DNA from: Pseudomonas mohnii
GTDB lineage: Bacteria > Pseudomonadota > Gammaproteobacteria > Pseudomonadales > Pseudomonadaceae
NCBI RefSeq assembly: GCF_900105115.1
Contig: NZ_FNRV01000001.1
Location: 2,837,501-2,901,500 of the forward strand
Length of the DNA stretch: 64,000 bases
Reading direction: 5' to 3'
The notes beneath the pieces are model-generated. The model was given only the letters and a program-made list of their open reading frames with translations. It made no database searches and was not told the origin of the DNA. The translations under genes and the position numbers were made by a program. Below, piece after piece: positions 47,501 to 59,476 of this stretch (within the stretch, counting starts at the first letter, position 1; every line of letters begins with the position of its first letter).

Positions 47501-50500
47501 TTACTGCGGACTCGCACGAGTACTGGAAAGCAGAGATTTCAAGCTCGCCGCCTTAGGTTTGACCAGCCAGAAACGGCGCACGTAATCGTCGAGGTTTTCG
47601 GCGAGCTCACGACCCCACTCGCTGTCGGTTTCCTCGACGTACTCGTTCAGCACGCGCTGCAAGTGGCTACGGTAGGCTTCCATCGCCTCGCCGCTGATCC
47701 GCTGGATTTCCACCAGTTCGTGGTTGACCCGGTCAACGAAGGTGTTGTCCTGGTCGAGCACGTAGGCGAAACCACCGGTCATGCCTGAGCCGAAGTTGTA
47801 ACCGGTCTTGCCCAGCACACAGACGAAACCACCGGTCATGTACTCGCAGCAGTGATCGCCGGTGCCTTCCACGACGGTGTGGGCACCGGAGTTACGCACG
47901 GCGAAACGCTCACCCGCGGTGCCGGCGGCGAACAGCTTGCCGCCCGTGGCGCCGTACAGGCAGGTGTTGCCGATGATGGCACTGTCCTGAGTCTTGTAGA
48001 CGCTGCCCGTCGGCGGAACGATGACCAGCTTGCCACCGGTCATGCCCTTGCCGACGTAGTCGTTGGCATCGCCTTCCAGGTACATGTTCAGACCACCGGC
48101 GTTCCACACGCCGAAGCTCTGACCGGCAGTCCCTTTGAAACGGAACGTGATCGGCGCATTCGCCATGCCCTGGTTGCCGTGCTTGCGGGCGATTTCGCCG
48201 GAGATCCGCGCGCCGATGGAACGGTCGCAGTTGCAGATATCCAGGGCGAATTCGGCGCCGCTCAGGTCGTTGATCGCCGAGGTGGCCATGTCGACCATTT
48301 TCTCGGCCAGCAGGCCCTTGTCGAACGGCGGGTTACGGTCCACGCCGCAGAACTGTGGCTTGTCCGCCGGCACGTGATCGCTGCCCAGCAACGGGGTCAG
48401 GTCCAGGTGATGCTGCTTGGCGGTCTGCCCTTCGATGATTTCCAGCAGATCGGTACGGCCGATCAGCTCTTCGAGGGAGCGCACACCCAGCTTGGCCAGC
48501 CACTCGCGGGTTTCTTCGGCGACGTAGGTGAAGAAGTTCACCACCATGTCGACGGTGCCGATGTAGTGATCCTTGCGCAGCTTCTCGTTCTGGGTCGCAA
48601 CGCCGGTAGCGCAGTTGTTCAAGTGGCAGATGCGCAGGTATTTGCAACCCAGGGCGATCATCGGCGCGGTGCCGAAGCCGAAGCTTTCAGCGCCGAGGAT
48701 GGCGGCCTTGATCACGTCGAGGCCGGTTTTCAGGCCGCCGTCGGTTTGTACCCGGACTTTGCCGCGCAGGTCGTTGCCGCGCAGGGTCTGGTGGGTTTCG
48801 GCCAGGCCGAGTTCCCACGGGGCGCCCGCGTATTTGATCGAGGTCAGCGGCGATGCACCGGTCCCGCCGTCGTAGCCGGAGATGGTGATCAGGTCCGCGT
48901 AGGCCTTGGCCACGCCGGCAGCGATGGTGCCGACGCCCGCTTCTGCTACCAGCTTCACCGAGACCAGCGCTTTCGGGTTGACTTGTTTCAGGTCGAAAAT
49001 CAGCTGCGACAAGTCTTCGATCGAGTAGATGTCGTGGTGCGGCGGTGGCGAAATCAGGGTCACGCCCGGTACTGCATAACGCAGCTTGGCGATCAGACCG
49101 TTGACCTTGCCGCCCGGCAGTTGACCGCCCTCGCCTGGCTTGGCGCCTTGGGCGACCTTGATCTGCAGCACTTCGGCATTGACCAGGTATTCCGGGGTCA
49201 CGCCAAAACGGCCAGTGGCAACTTGCTTGATTTTCGAGCTACGGATGGTGCCGTAGCGCGCAGGGTCTTCGCCGCCTTCACCGGAGTTGGAACGCGCACC
49301 GAGGCGGTTCATGGCTTCGGCCAGGGCTTCGTGAGCTTCCGGCGACAGGGCGCCCAGGGAGATACCGGCGGAGTCAAAGCGCTTGAGCACCGATTCCAGC
49401 GGTTCGATCTCGCTGATGTCCAGCGGCGTGTCGAGGGTTTTGACTTTCAGCAGGTCGCGGATCATCGACACCGGGCGGTTGTCCACCAGCGATGTGTATT
49501 CCTTGAACTTGCTGTAGTCGCCCTGCTGCACAGCGGCTTGCAGGGTGTTGACCACGTCCGGGTTGTACGCGTGATATTCGCCACCGTGGACGAACTTCAG
49601 CAGGCCGCCTTGCTGGATCGGCTTACGCGGGCTCCAGGCTTCGGTGGCCAGGGCTTTCTGCTCGGCTTCGATGTCGACGAAACGCGCACCCTTGATGCGG
49701 CTTGGCACGCCACGGAAGCTCAGGTTGCAGACTTCCTCGGACAGGCCGATGGCTTCGAACAACTGCGCGCCACGGTAGGACGTGATGGTCGAGATACCCA
49801 TCTTCGACAGGATCTTGAGCAGGCCTTTGGTGATGCCTTTACGGTAGTTCTTGAACACCTCGTAGAGGTCACCCAGCACTTCACCGGTACGGATCAGGTC
49901 ACCCAGCACTTCATAAGCCAGGAACGGATAAACGGCAGAGGCACCGAAACCGATCAACACCGCGAAGTGATGCGGGTCACGCGCTGTCGCGGTTTCCACC
50001 AGGATGTTGGAGTCGCAACGCAGGCCTTTTTCGGTCAGGCGATGGTGCACCGCGCCGGTGGCCAGGGAAGCGTGGATCGGCAGTTTGCCCGGGGCGATGT
50101 GACGGTCACTCAGTACGACCTGGGTACGACCGGCGCGCACGGCTTCTTCAGCCTGATCGGCAACGTTGCGGATCGCCGCTTCGAGGCCGACGCTTTCGTC
50201 GTAGTTCAGGTCGATGATCGCGCGCTCGAAGCCCGGACGATCGAGGTTCATCAGCGAGCGCCACTTGGCCGGAGAAATGACCGGCGAGCTGAGGATCACG
50301 CGCGAGGCGTGCTCCGGCGACTCCTGGAAAATGTTGCGCTCGGCACCGAGGCAGATTTCCAGCGACATGACGATGGCTTCACGCAGCGGGTCGATCGGCG
50401 GGTTGGTCACCTGCGCGAACTGCTGGCGGAAATAGTCGTACGGCGTGCGCACGCGCTGGGACAGCACGGCCATCGGCGTATCGTCGCCCATGGAGCCCAC

Positions 50501-51946
50501 GGCTTCGTAGCCCTGTTCGCCGAGCGGACGCAGCACCTGGTCGCGCTCTTCGAACGTGACCTGGTACATCTTCATGTATTGCTTGAGCTGGTCGACGTCG
50601 TAGAACGCCGAACCGTGGTCGTTGTCTTCCATGGTCGCCTGGATGCGCAGGGCGTTCTTGCGCAGCCATTGCTTGTACGGATGACGAGACTTCAGGCGGT
50701 TGTCGATGGCATCGGTGTCGAGGATCTGACCGGTTTCGGTGTCCACGGCAAAGATCTGGCCAGGGCCCACACGGCCCTTGGCGATCACGTCTTCAGGCTG
50801 GTAGTTCCAGACACCGATTTCCGAGGCCAGGGTGATGAAGCCGTTCTTGGTGGTGACCCAGCGCGCCGGACGCAGACCGTTACGGTCGAGCAGGCACACC
50901 GCGTAGCGACCATCGGTCATGACCACGCCGGCCGGGCCGTCCCACGGTTCCATGTGCATCGAGTTGTATTCGTAGAACGCACGCAGATCCGGGTCCATGG
51001 TCTCGACGTTCTGCCACGCAGGCGGAATGATCATCCGCACGCCACGGAACAGGTCGATGCCACCGGTGACCATCAGCTCGAGCATGTTGTCCATGCTGGA
51101 GGAGTCGGAACCGACGCGGTTGACCAGCGGGCCGAGTTCTTCCAGGTCCATCAAATCGTTGGTGAACTTGGTGCGACGGGCCACGGCCCAGTTGCGGTTG
51201 CCGGTGATGGTGTTGATCTCGCCGTTGTGCGCCAGGAAGCGGAACGGTTGAGCCAGCGGCCATTTCGGCAGGGTGTTGGTGGAGAAGCGCTGGTGGAACA
51301 CGCAAATCGAGGTTTGCAGGCGCTCATCGCTCAGGTCTGGATAGAAGGCGGTCAAGTCCGCCGGCATCATCAGGCCTTTATAAATGATGGTCTTGTGGGA
51401 AAAGCTGCAGACGTAGTGATCGACGTCGGCGGCGTTGGCCACGGACGAGCGACGACGGGAAGTGAACAGCTTGACGGCCATGTCCTGGTCGCTCAGGCCT
51501 TCACCGCCGATGTACACCTGCTCGATCTGCGGCAGGCGCTCAAGGGCCAGGCGGCCGAGGACGCTGGTATCGATCGGTACTTTGCGCCAGCCGACCAACT
51601 GCAGGCCGGCGGCCAGGATCTCGCGGTTCATGTTCTCGCGAGCGGCTTCGGCTTTGACCGGGTCCTGGTTGAAGAAGACCATGCCCACGGCATATTGCTT
51701 GGGCAGTTCGACGCCGAACGTTTCCTGGGCGATGGCTCGCAGGAACACGTCCGGCTTTTGAATTAGCAGACCGCAACCGTCACCGGTCTTGCCGTCGGCA
51801 TTAATCCCACCGCGGTGGGTCATGCAGGTCAGGGCCTCGATGGCCGTTTGCAAAAGGGTATGACTGGGCTCGCCCTGCATATGAGCTATCAGGCCGAAAC
51901 CGCAGTTATCCTTGAATTCATCTGGTTGGTACAGACCTGCTTTCAT
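47501..51946 (-). CDS. gltB: Glutamate synthase large subunit GltB
   Basis: A 1481-residue enzyme. A short propeptide precedes Cys15 ([10 protein letters not shown]), the N-terminal nucleophile of the amidotransferase domain (about 15-430). A central domain, then the FMN/3Fe-4S synthase domain (about 800-1200; [20 protein letters not shown], then NCATGVATQ) and the C-terminal beta-helix GXGXG domain ([18 protein letters not shown]) complete it. It uses glutamine nitrogen to aminate 2-oxoglutarate. ATG at 51946 is the usual start. Upstream 349 bases are non-coding and hold a candidate promoter and operator. Confidence 0.97.
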   Translation of the reverse strand: MKAGLYQPDEFKDNCGFGLIAHMQGEPSHTLLQTAIEALTCMTHRGGINADGKTGDGCGLLIQKPDVFLRAIAQETFGVELPKQYAVGMVFFNQDPVKAEAARENMNREILAAGLQLVGWRKVPIDTSVLGRLALERLPQIEQVYIGGEGLSDQDMAVKLFTSRRRSSVANAADVDHYVCSFSHKTIIYKGLMMPADLTAFYPDLSDERLQTSICVFHQRFSTNTLPKWPLAQPFRFLAHNGEINTITGNRNWAVARRTKFTNDLMDLEELGPLVNRVGSDSSSMDNMLELMVTGGIDLFRGVRMIIPPAWQNVETMDPDLRAFYEYNSMHMEPWDGPAGVVMTDGRYAVCLLDRNGLRPARWVTTKNGFITLASEIGVWNYQPEDVIAKGRVGPGQIFAVDTETGQILDTDAIDNRLKSRHPYKQWLRKNALRIQATMEDNDHGSAFYDVDQLKQYMKMYQVTFEERDQVLRPLGEQGYEAVGSMGDDTPMAVLSQRVRTPYDYFRQQFAQVTNPPIDPLREAIVMSLEICLGAERNIFQESPEHASRVILSSPVISPAKWRSLMNLDRPGFERAIIDLNYDESVGLEAAIRNVADQAEEAVRAGRTQVVLSDRHIAPGKLPIHASLATGAVHHRLTEKGLRCDSNILVETATARDPHHFAVLIGFGASAVYPFLAYEVLGDLIRTGEVLGDLYEVFKNYRKGITKGLLKILSKMGISTITSYRGAQLFEAIGLSEEVCNLSFRGVPSRIKGARFVDIEAEQKALATEAWSPRKPIQQGGLLKFVHGGEYHAYNPDVVNTLQAAVQQGDYSKFKEYTSLVDNRPVSMIRDLLKVKTLDTPLDISEIEPLESVLKRFDSAGISLGALSPEAHEALAEAMNRLGARSNSGEGGEDPARYGTIRSSKIKQVATGRFGVTPEYLVNAEVLQIKVAQGAKPGEGGQLPGGKVNGLIAKLRYAVPGVTLISPPPHHDIYSIEDLSQLIFDLKQVNPKALVSVKLVAEAGVGTIAAGVAKAYADLITISGYDGGTGASPLTSIKYAGAPWELGLAETHQTLRGNDLRGKVRVQTDGGLKTGLDVIKAAILGAESFGFGTAPMIALGCKYLRICHLNNCATGVATQNEKLRKDHYIGTVDMVVNFFTYVAEETREWLAKLGVRSLEELIGRTDLLEIIEGQTAKQHHLDLTPLLGSDHVPADKPQFCGVDRNPPFDKGLLAEKMVDMATSAINDLSGAEFALDICNCDRSIGARISGEIARKHGNQGMANAPITFRFKGTAGQSFGVWNAGGLNMYLEGDANDYVGKGMTGGKLVIVPPTGSVYKTQDSAIIGNTCLYGATGGKLFAAGTAGERFAVRNSGAHTVVEGTGDHCCEYMTGGFVCVLGKTGYNFGSGMTGGFAYVLDQDNTFVDRVNHELVEIQRISGEAMEAYRSHLQRVLNEYVEETDSEWGRELAENLDDYVRRFWLVKPKAASLKSLLSSTRASPQ

Positions 51947-52079
51947 AGACACTTTCTCACCAGGCTGCCTCTTATCGAGGCAAATTTCTTTTTAATTCAA
52001 CCACTTACCATCCACACCGAACGTACGCCGGCTTTGCGGGGGCAAAAGGGAGGTCATTGTACACACCGTCACTGGGCCT

Positions 52080-52156
52080 CACAAATTTGACGACGAAATG
52101 TCGCAAATTCATGTCGCATTTGTGAAAGGTTTAAAGCGATCTGCTGTGCTAGTCAA
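52080..52156 (-). promoter_or_regulatory. Putative gltB promoter and start-proximal operator
   Basis: On the minus strand TTGACT (52156-52151) and the A+T-rich TTTAAAC (around 52135-52129) are 15-16 bases apart, a plausible sigma-70 pair about 185 bases before gltB. Just downstream, CACAAAT and ATTTGTG (52080-52086, 52118-52124) form an inverted repeat containing two direct copies of ATGTCGCA (52098-52105, 52111-52118). A regulator site is inferred. Confidence 0.4.
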
Positions 52157-52268
52157 AACTTTTTTTAATCTTGACCGCAACGACTCAAAGACTACTGTGA
52201 CGCAGACACCACAAGGCACGCGGTCTGTAGAGACGGCGCGCTTGTAGAAATTTTGAGGTGCTTGGAGA

Positions 52269-52289
52269 GGCGGCCTGGGTAAGGCCGCC
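52269..52289 (-). other. GC-rich hairpin after the DamX-like gene
   Basis: GGCGGCCT (52269-52276) pairs with AGGCCGCC (52282-52289) with a 5-base loop, seven bases beyond the stop codon. No T-run follows, so it may be a pause or 3'-end stabiliser rather than a complete terminator. Confidence 0.5.
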
Positions 52290-52295
52290 GAATCT

Positions 52296-53894
52296 TCAGC
52301 GAGTTGTTGCCAGTTCCTGTTGGACGCTGGCGACAGTGCGAGGCCAAGGTTTACCAGCCTGAACCTTCGCTGGCAAGGCCTTGATGGCGGAAACGGCTGC
52401 ATCACGATTGGCGAAACTGCCGTAGGTGATCACATAGAGCGGCTTGCCGTTGAGGACTTTCTTGAAGTAGCGGTACTCGCCGCCCTGCTCCTTGACGAAG
52501 TTTTGCGCGGCCGCTTCAGAGCTGGTGCCGAGGATCTGCACCACGTAGTTGCCCGGAGCCTGACCTGCGTACCAGGTGCCGCCCGCGGCCTTGGCCACGG
52601 CGGCAGGTTTCTCGACTGGCTTCTCGACCGGCTTGGCCGCTGGTGCGGCTTTAGCCACGGGCGCGGGTGCAGGCTTGGCCGCTGGAACCGGCGCTGGCTT
52701 GGCGGTAGCGACTTGAGTCGGAGCAGGCGTCGGCTTGGCTGCGGGTGTCGGTGCAGGACCGGCAGGCACGCCCACAGGCGGCGCAGTCGTGGTCACGGTC
52801 GGCGGCGTGGCGCTGGAGCCTTCGACCGGCACGCCATCATCTCCCTCGGAAATGCCACCCGCAGCTTCGGCCAGCGGACCACGCATGACCGGTTGCGAAT
52901 TACCGACCAACGGCAACGGCATCGGCTGCGTATTGCCGGCGAATTCGACAGACGGCGCACCACCATTGGCTTGCGGTTGGCCCTGGCCAAGTGGCAGTTG
53001 CGCCTGTTCGTTGGCAGGCGCACCCGTGGTCGGCGCTTTGTTGCGACCCGGCATCAACCAGGCGGCGGCCACCGCGACCACAACGACGGCGGAAATCGCC
53101 AATACGTGTTTCTTCGGCATATTGAACCCCATACTTGGACGCTTGACCGCTGTGCGGCTGGCAATCATGGCTTCGATCATGGCATCGCGGGCGACCTGAT
53201 TGATGTTGCCAGGCCAACCGTCGGAGCTTTCATGAATATCAGAGATCTGATCCGCGGTAAAAAGTTCGATACCCCGGCCAGCGCCTTCGAGGCGCTGGTC
53301 CAGGTATTCGCGAGTTTCCTCTACGGTATAAGGCTGCAGCTCGATGACGTGGAAACGCTCTTCCTCCAGGCTCAACTGCTCCAGCTGAGCGATCAGCGAG
53401 GACTCACCGAACAGGAACACGTGCGGACGGCCTTCCGGCGCGCCGGCGGCCAGGGCCATCAAGGCTTCGAGCGCGGACTCGTCGAGTTGCTCGGCGTCAT
53501 CCACCAGCAGATAGACTTCCTGACCGGTCAGCGCCAGTTGCACCACCTGCGCCAGAATCGCGCCGATCTCGGCCTGGGCAACGTCCAGCGCCTGGGCAAC
53601 CTGCCGCAGGATGCCAGCCGAATCGCCTGCGCCACGGGCGGAAACCACCACGCTTTGCACGGACTGTTTGTTGGTGCTGGCCACCAGGGCCTGGCGCAAC
53701 AGCGTCTTGCCGCTGCCTTGGGGCCCTGTAACGACCAACAGCAACTGGCTGTAACGCGCCAGGTGGTGCAGCTGTCCCAGCACCGGTTTGCGCTGGGCCG
53801 GGAAAAACTTGAAGCCAGGCACCCGTGGAGCAAAAGGGTCATGACTCAACTGGTAATGGCCGAGGAAAGCCTCGTCCGCATGCAAACTAGTCAT
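52296..53894 (-). CDS. DamX-like protein: ExeA-type ATPase with C-terminal SPOR domain
   Basis: A 532-residue bitopic protein. The cytoplasmic N-terminus is an AAA ATPase (Walker A GPQGSGKT at 57-64, Walker B VYLLVDDAEQLD). A membrane helix (about 268-285, VLAISAVVVVAVAAAWLM) is followed by a long Pro/Ala/Lys/Thr-rich periplasmic linker and a SPOR domain (YVVQILGTSSEAAAQNFVKE) that binds denuded peptidoglycan at the septum. SPOR proteins of this kind act in cell division. In enterobacteria damX also lies next to aroB/aroK, supporting the name. It starts 10 bases after aroB. Confidence 0.88.
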   Translation of the reverse strand: MTSLHADEAFLGHYQLSHDPFAPRVPGFKFFPAQRKPVLGQLHHLARYSQLLLVVTGPQGSGKTLLRQALVASTNKQSVQSVVVSARGAGDSAGILRQVAQALDVAQAEIGAILAQVVQLALTGQEVYLLVDDAEQLDESALEALMALAAGAPEGRPHVFLFGESSLIAQLEQLSLEEERFHVIELQPYTVEETREYLDQRLEGAGRGIELFTADQISDIHESSDGWPGNINQVARDAMIEAMIASRTAVKRPSMGFNMPKKHVLAISAVVVVAVAAAWLMPGRNKAPTTGAPANEQAQLPLGQGQPQANGGAPSVEFAGNTQPMPLPLVGNSQPVMRGPLAEAAGGISEGDDGVPVEGSSATPPTVTTTAPPVGVPAGPAPTPAAKPTPAPTQVATAKPAPVPAAKPAPAPVAKAAPAAKPVEKPVEKPAAVAKAAGGTWYAGQAPGNYVVQILGTSSEAAAQNFVKEQGGEYRYFKKVLNGKPLYVITYGSFANRDAAVSAIKALPAKVQAGKPWPRTVASVQQELATTR

Positions 53895-53904
53895 CGCGAT
53901 CTTA

Positions 53905-55005
53905 TTAACCTTTAAGCTGAGCCAGGGCGCGGTAATCCGCTCCCAGCGTGGCCTGTAAAACCTCTTTCGGATAATCGTCGGTCACCACTGCCTCGCCCAT
54001 TTGGCGCAGCAGCACCAGGCGCAAACGACCGTCGATCACTTTTTTATCAATTGCCATATGTTCGAGAAAATCGGCTTCCGTCATCTCCTCGGGCGGAATG
54101 ACCGGCAGCCCGGCGCGCTGGAACAGACGAATGCCGCGATCACGGTCCTGTTCGCTGATCCAGCCCAGGCGGGCGGACATTTCCAGCGCCATTACGGTGC
54201 CAGCAGCGACGGCCTCACCATGAAGCCAGACACCATACCCCATGTGGGTTTCGATGGCGTGACCGAAGGTGTGGCCCAGGTTCAAGGTGGCACGAACACC
54301 GGTTTCCTTTTCGTCGGCGCCGACCACCGCTGCCTTGGCCGCGCAGGAGCGTTCGATGGCGTAGGTCAGGGCTTGCTGATCCAGATTACGCAGGCGATCG
54401 ACGTTGTCTTCGAGCCAGGTCAGGAACGGCTCATCACAGATCAGCCCGTATTTGATGACCTCAGCCAGACCGGCGGACAGTTCGCGGGCCGGCAGGGTAT
54501 TGAGGGAGGCCGTGTCGATCAGCACCACATTCGGCTGATAGAAGGCACCCACCATGTTCTTGCCCAGCGGGTGGTTGATCCCGGTCTTGCCGCCCACCGA
54601 GGAGTCCACTTGCGACAGCAGTGTGGTCGGAACCTGAATGAAATCGACGCCGCGCTGATAGCAGGCGGCAGCAAAACCGGCCATGTCACCGATCACACCG
54701 CCACCCAGGGCGATCACCGTGGTACGGCGGTCGTGCCGTGCGGTCAGCAGGCCATCGAAGATCAGTTGCAGGGTTTCCCAGGTTTTGAAGGCTTCGCCGT
54801 CGGGCAACACGACGGAAATCACCGAGAACTGCGCGAGGCTGCGAGTCAGACGTTCAAGATAGAGCGGCGCGACCGTTTCATTGGAGATGATTGCCACTTG
54901 CCGTCCGCGAATATGCGGGATCAGCAGCTCAGGCTGATCCAACAAACCTTCGCCAATATGAATCGGGTAGCTGCGCTCGCCTAGATCGACCTTGAGTGTC
55001 TGCAT
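53905..55005 (-). CDS. aroB: 3-Dehydroquinate synthase AroB
   Basis: A 366-residue shikimate-pathway enzyme that converts DAHP to 3-dehydroquinate. [20 protein letters not shown] is the NAD-binding region, and the zinc ligands lie in the [13 protein letters not shown] and [19 protein letters not shown] areas. Length is typical. It follows aroK on the same strand after 152 bases in which I see no clear signal. Chorismate from this pathway also supplies 4-hydroxybenzoate-like starters for pigment synthesis, though no direct link is implied. Confidence 0.97.
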   Translation of the reverse strand: MQTLKVDLGERSYPIHIGEGLLDQPELLIPHIRGRQVAIISNETVAPLYLERLTRSLAQFSVISVVLPDGEAFKTWETLQLIFDGLLTARHDRRTTVIALGGGVIGDMAGFAAACYQRGVDFIQVPTTLLSQVDSSVGGKTGINHPLGKNMVGAFYQPNVVLIDTASLNTLPARELSAGLAEVIKYGLICDEPFLTWLEDNVDRLRNLDQQALTYAIERSCAAKAAVVGADEKETGVRATLNLGHTFGHAIETHMGYGVWLHGEAVAAGTVMALEMSARLGWISEQDRDRGIRLFQRAGLPVIPPEEMTEADFLEHMAIDKKVIDGRLRLVLLRQMGEAVVTDDYPKEVLQATLGADYRALAQLKG

Positions 55006-55157
55006 GTGTCCCCACAGTGAAGATGGAATCAGGCGTTCCGCCTTGAGTTAACGAATGTCCACGGCCTTTGCTGTTATTGACGCCGCTGGGTCGCCGTTCG
55101 CCACAACCTTGAGCGGTTGCGGCAGGACGCCGAGGATAGCGCATTTCGCGCCGCGCA

Positions 55158-55676
55158 TTAACGGGGAGGCAGCTGCTGCAAGCGTTCCAGGATATCGAGC
55201 ACGACCATGCGTGGCGGCCGCTCATCGGTTTCCACCACCAGATCAGCGATTTCCCGATACAGCGGATCGCGGATCGCCAGCAGATCCCGAAGGGTCTTGG
55301 CCGGATCGGCGGTGCGCAACAAGGGCCGATTGCGGTCGCGGGACGTACGGCCGACCTGCTGCTCGACAGAGGCATGCAGATAAACCACCCGCCCACCGGC
55401 GTGCAGGGCCCGACGATTGGCTTCGCGCATTACTGCACCGCCGCCGGTCGCCAGCACCACACCATCGTAATCGCACAGCTCGGCAATCATTGCCTCCTCG
55501 CGGTCACGAAAGCCCGGTTCGCCTTCTTTATCGAAGATCCATGGGATATTGGCGCCCGTGCGTAATTCAATTTCCTTATCGGAATCTTTGAATGGCAAGC
55601 GCAGCTCTTTGGCCAGCAACCGGCCGATGGTGCTTTTTCCAGCGCCCATCGGTCCTACAAGAATCAAATTTCGCAC
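55158..55676 (-). CDS. aroK: Shikimate kinase AroK
   Basis: A 172-residue P-loop kinase that phosphorylates shikimate. [19 protein letters not shown] is the ATP site, [13 protein letters not shown] the shikimate-binding arginine region, and [14 protein letters not shown] the adenine/shikimate loop. It starts four bases after pilQ ends, the aroK-pilQ arrangement common in gammaproteobacteria. Confidence 0.97.
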   Translation of the reverse strand: MRNLILVGPMGAGKSTIGRLLAKELRLPFKDSDKEIELRTGANIPWIFDKEGEPGFRDREEAMIAELCDYDGVVLATGGGAVMREANRRALHAGGRVVYLHASVEQQVGRTSRDRNRPLLRTADPAKTLRDLLAIRDPLYREIADLVVETDERPPRMVVLDILERLQQLPPR

Positions 55677-55680
55677 AGAA

Positions 55681-57753
55681 TCAACGACTCACAGCAATCG
55701 CCTGGTTATTCATGATACGCGGAGTGAGAAACACCAACAGCTCGGATTTTTTCTCCGAAACCACGTCACGCCGGAAAAGGCGGCCAAGATACGGCACATC
55801 GCCAAGAAATGGCACCTTATCTACAACCTTGCTTTGAGTATTTGAGAAAACACCGCCAATGACGATGGTCTCTCCATCGTTGACCAGGACCTTGGCATTG
55901 ACCTCGTTTTTCTTGATGGGCGGCACATCCTGGACCTTGTTCAGGTAGTCCGGTTCGTCCTTGGTGACCTTGACCTCCATGATGATCCGGTTGTCCGGAG
56001 TAATCTGTGGCGTCACTTCCAGCGACAGCGATGCTTCCTTGAAGGACACCGAAGTCGCGCCGCTGGAACTGGCTTCCTGATAGGGAATCTCGGTGCCCTT
56101 GAGGATCTTGGCGGTTTCCTTGTCGGACGTGACGACCTTAGGTTGCGAGACGATTTCCCCGTTTCCGGTCTTCTCCATGGCCGTCAGCTCAAGGTCCAGC
56201 AAGACGTTATCGGTGATGAACGCAATGCCGATCCCCGAGGTGTTGTTCGCCGCCCCTAAATCGACGAACGGTGAATTGGTGCTGGTGCTGCCCGGCGTGC
56301 CAATGGTCGAGGAGCCGTTGGCGCCGTTGCTGACCCCGGATGTATTCCAGTTGCCCCTGTTCTGGACGGAACCGCCCCAGCGCACGCCCAGGCTTTTGTC
56401 GTAATCGACGTTGGCTTCGACGATTCGCGCTTCGATCATGACCTGACGCACCGGAATATCCAGCTGGGCAACGATTCGCCGCAGTTCGTCGAGTCGATCC
56501 TGGGTCTGGTAGGCAATGATGTTGTTGGTACGCTCATCGACGGTAATAGAGCCCCGTTCGTCGACTTTCGCCTCGGCACTGGTCACCGACTGGAAGAGTT
56601 TGGCGATATCCGCCGCCTTGGCGTAATTGACCTGCAACAGTTCCCGCCGTAGCGGTGCCAGATCGGCGATCTGTTTTTGCGATTCCAGCTCCTGACGTTC
56701 CCGGGCGGCAATTTCGTCGGCCGGCGCCACCAGCAGGACGTTACCGATCTTGCGCTTGTCCAGCCCCTTGGTTTTCAGCACCAGATCCAGCGCCTGATCC
56801 CAAGGTACGTTCTGCAGGCGCAAGGTAATGCCGCCCTGCACGGTGTCGCTAGCGACCAGATTGAGATTGGTGAAATCAGCGATCAGTTGCAGCACCGAGC
56901 GCACGTCGATGTCCTGAAAATTCAAAGAAAGTTTTTCGCCGCTGTAGGCATGGCGGTCGGCATCCCGCTTTTGCAGGTCGTCGGCGGTCACCGGACGGAC
57001 GCTGACGGTCAGTTTGTTTTCGGTCTGATAGGTTGAGTAGTCGAAGGCGCCGCCGCCGGGCTCGATCGTGATGGTGGCCCGATCACCCGTGGCGCTGGCG
57101 TTGACGAACTGTACCGGCGTGGCGAAATCCTTCACATCCAGACGCACGCGCAAGGGGTCGGGCAATTGGGTCCTGGCAAACCCGACGATGATCTTGCCGT
57201 CGCGCTCCTGAATGTCCGGCGCAATCGACGGATCCGACAGATCGATCAGCACATTGCCTTCGCCCTGGGTACCCCGCTGGAAATCCACACCGCGAATAGC
57301 CTTGCTCGATGGCATTGGGGGGCGCGCCGGGGCCGGCGTTGCGATGGTGGGAGATGTGGTCGCCGCGATTTTGCCGCCCTGCCCGACCACCACGAACAGG
57401 TTGTTGCCCTCGACTCGCGTGCTGTAGGGGGCTGATTGGGTCAAATTGATGATCAGACGCGTACGATCCTCGACTTCCACCACTGTCGCGCTTCGGGCAT
57501 TGCCAGCGCCCAGGTCACGGGTTTTGTTCGCCAATTGACTGACGACACCCGGCAGATCCAGTGCGATCCGCGCCGGTGATGCTGTGGTGTAACCCTGAGG
57601 GGCCGGTGGCGGCTCGTCGAATGCCAGCTTCAACTCGACGCGGTCTCCCGGCAGCGCCGCAACATCCAGCGCCTTGAGGCTGGCCGCTTGTGCCATCGGC
57701 GACAACAACGCTATCCATAGCGTCATTCCGAGGGCTGAGAAAGTCCTGTTCAT
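55681..57753 (-). CDS. pilQ: Type IV pilus secretin PilQ
   Basis: A 690-residue outer-membrane secretin. Signal peptide to about residue 23, two peptidoglycan-binding AMIN domains (about 25-260), N0/N1 domains ([20 protein letters not shown]), and the secretin barrel ([20 protein letters not shown], then [16 protein letters not shown]). It forms the gate through which type IV pili pass. A serine/threonine-rich insertion (about 475-505, [18 protein letters not shown]) lies before the barrel. It starts 13 bases after pilP. Confidence 0.96.
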   Translation of the reverse strand: MNRTFSALGMTLWIALLSPMAQAASLKALDVAALPGDRVELKLAFDEPPPAPQGYTTASPARIALDLPGVVSQLANKTRDLGAGNARSATVVEVEDRTRLIINLTQSAPYSTRVEGNNLFVVVGQGGKIAATTSPTIATPAPARPPMPSSKAIRGVDFQRGTQGEGNVLIDLSDPSIAPDIQERDGKIIVGFARTQLPDPLRVRLDVKDFATPVQFVNASATGDRATITIEPGGGAFDYSTYQTENKLTVSVRPVTADDLQKRDADRHAYSGEKLSLNFQDIDVRSVLQLIADFTNLNLVASDTVQGGITLRLQNVPWDQALDLVLKTKGLDKRKIGNVLLVAPADEIAARERQELESQKQIADLAPLRRELLQVNYAKAADIAKLFQSVTSAEAKVDERGSITVDERTNNIIAYQTQDRLDELRRIVAQLDIPVRQVMIEARIVEANVDYDKSLGVRWGGSVQNRGNWNTSGVSNGANGSSTIGTPGSTSTNSPFVDLGAANNTSGIGIAFITDNVLLDLELTAMEKTGNGEIVSQPKVVTSDKETAKILKGTEIPYQEASSSGATSVSFKEASLSLEVTPQITPDNRIIMEVKVTKDEPDYLNKVQDVPPIKKNEVNAKVLVNDGETIVIGGVFSNTQSKVVDKVPFLGDVPYLGRLFRRDVVSEKKSELLVFLTPRIMNNQAIAVSR

Positions 57754-57766
57754 TTTTCCAGTTCCA

Positions 57767-58294
57767 CTATGAGTGCTCTTTCAGAGGGAGGGTCCGCGGC
57801 CGTTCCAGCCAGGCACCTTCGCCGTCGGGGACGATTTCGACCACATCCACTTGTGAGCCGCTGATGGCGACGATCCGCCCGTCATTACGCCCCAGGTAAT
57901 CACCGACTTTCAGCCTGTGCACCCCGCCAGCCCCGCGCAGCAATGCAAAGGAGCCCGCCGCATTGGAGATCGTGCCGACCATTTCAAACTGCTCGATGTT
58001 GAACCCCTCAAGGTATTGCTTGATTCGGTCGGGGTCGGGCTCGACGTTGCTTGAGCCGTGTTTCTGACCGGACAGGTCGATTCTGACCTGGGGTGAAAAC
58101 GGGCTGCGCAGGTTGGCTGCGTTGTAAGTGAATGTCGGGTAAGACCGGATTGTGGGCGTTGGTTCAATCTTGTCTGGTGCGCGCAGGCGCATTTCGTCCA
58201 GGTAGGCATCCAGGTCGCCGAAGTCATCGCCACCGCCACAGCCGGCAAGGACGACGAGCGACACGACCATCGATAAACAACGAATCGGGCTCAT
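57767..58294 (-). CDS. pilP: Type IV pilus lipoprotein PilP
   Basis: A 175-residue lipoprotein with lipobox LAGC (Cys19) followed by an unstructured stretch and a C-terminal beta-sandwich (SFALLRGAGGVHRLKVGDYL). It ties the PilN/PilO inner-membrane ring to PilQ. It overlaps pilO by four bases. Confidence 0.95.
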   Translation of the reverse strand: MSPIRCLSMVVSLVVLAGCGGGDDFGDLDAYLDEMRLRAPDKIEPTPTIRSYPTFTYNAANLRSPFSPQVRIDLSGQKHGSSNVEPDPDRIKQYLEGFNIEQFEMVGTISNAAGSFALLRGAGGVHRLKVGDYLGRNDGRIVAISGSQVDVVEIVPDGEGAWLERPRTLPLKEHS

Positions 58295-58914
58295 TGATGC
58301 GCCCCCTGATCGTTGTAGCGATAGGTCTTGGCAAGGATGCTCATGCGCAGCTTCGGGCCGCCGTCGGGTTTGGCCGGTGCCAGGTCGAAATCATGCAGGG
58401 TAACGATGCGCGGCAACCCGGCCACACCACTGACGAACGTGGCCAGGTCGTGATAGGTACCGGTCACGGTGATCTGGATCGGCAGTTCGATGTAGAACGG
58501 CCGGGTCACCTCCGGCAGCAGCTTGATCTCTTCAAACTCCAACCCGCTACCCAGACCTGTGCGAGTGATGTCCTCCAGCAAGCCGGGCACTTCGGTATCA
58601 CTGGGCAGTTGCCGCAGCAGCACACCAAAAGAGTTTTCCATCTCTTTCAGTTGCTGGGTATAGCGCGCCAGATTCGCCGCACTGTGCGCCTTGGTGGCGA
58701 ACTGCTCCTTGAGGGCCGTCTCTTCTTCGCGCTTGAGGTCGAGCTGGCTCTGAACCTCACTTGTGGAAATGCTGTAACCGAGCGCCAGGACCAGAATCAT
58801 GACCAACACGCCCACAAGAACCTTGATCGCTGGTGGCCATGAACCGATGTTGTGGGTGCCCAGTTCGTGAATATCGATACTGCGCAGCTCTTCCAGCCAT
58901 CCGGAAGGACTCAT
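58291..58914 (-). CDS. pilO: Type IV pilus alignment protein PilO
   Basis: A 207-residue bitopic protein: helix at about 31-50 (VLVGVLVMILVLALGYSI), a coiled coil, and a ferredoxin-like periplasmic domain (YIELPIQITVTGTYHDLATF). It dimerises with PilN. Start and stop overlap pilN and pilP by four bases. Confidence 0.95.
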   Translation of the reverse strand: MSPSGWLEELRSIDIHELGTHNIGSWPPAIKVLVGVLVMILVLALGYSISTSEVQSQLDLKREEETALKEQFATKAHSAANLARYTQQLKEMENSFGVLLRQLPSDTEVPGLLEDITRTGLGSGLEFEEIKLLPEVTRPFYIELPIQITVTGTYHDLATFVSGVAGLPRIVTLHDFDLAPAKPDGGPKLRMSILAKTYRYNDQGAHQ

Positions 58915-59476
58915 TGTTCATCCTCCACGGCGACCGGTTGAGTCTGACGAACGGTCAACTGGAAGACATTGGCCTGATCCAACTGACCCGCAGTGGTCGC
59001 TTTGACTTCGGTCAGGCTCGGTGCATCGAACCAGTCCGAAGCGTTCAAGTTGCGCATCAGGTCGGAAACACGATTGTTGGATTCAGCGGCGCCAGAAATC
59101 GACAAGGTTTTGCCGACCCTTTTGACTTCGGTGAAATACACCCCGTCAGGCAGGGTCCGCGCCAACTGATCAAAAATTCGCCCACTGATCGGCCGATTGC
59201 CTTGCAGGTCCTGGATGATGCGCATGCGCTCGAGCAATTGCTGGCGACGCGCCTTGAGCTCGCCGATCTGTTTGATCCGCTCGTCGACCACGACAATCTG
59301 CTGATTGATGTAATTGTTACGGGCGACTTGCCGTTCAATGGCGCCGTTGATGGCTTGATTCGCAACCAGCACCGCACCCGCCGATCCCACCAGCACGCCT
59401 GCCAAAATCAATAAAAAACGTTTTCGACGCTCCTCGCGCCGCTCTTCGCGCCAGGGCAAAAGATTGATCCGCGCCA

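Noticed and set aside
47852..51766. Open frame of 1304 codons antisense to gltB
   Set aside because: It arises from absence of stops opposite a GC-rich gene. The residue composition is unlike a real protein and gltB is complete on the other strand.
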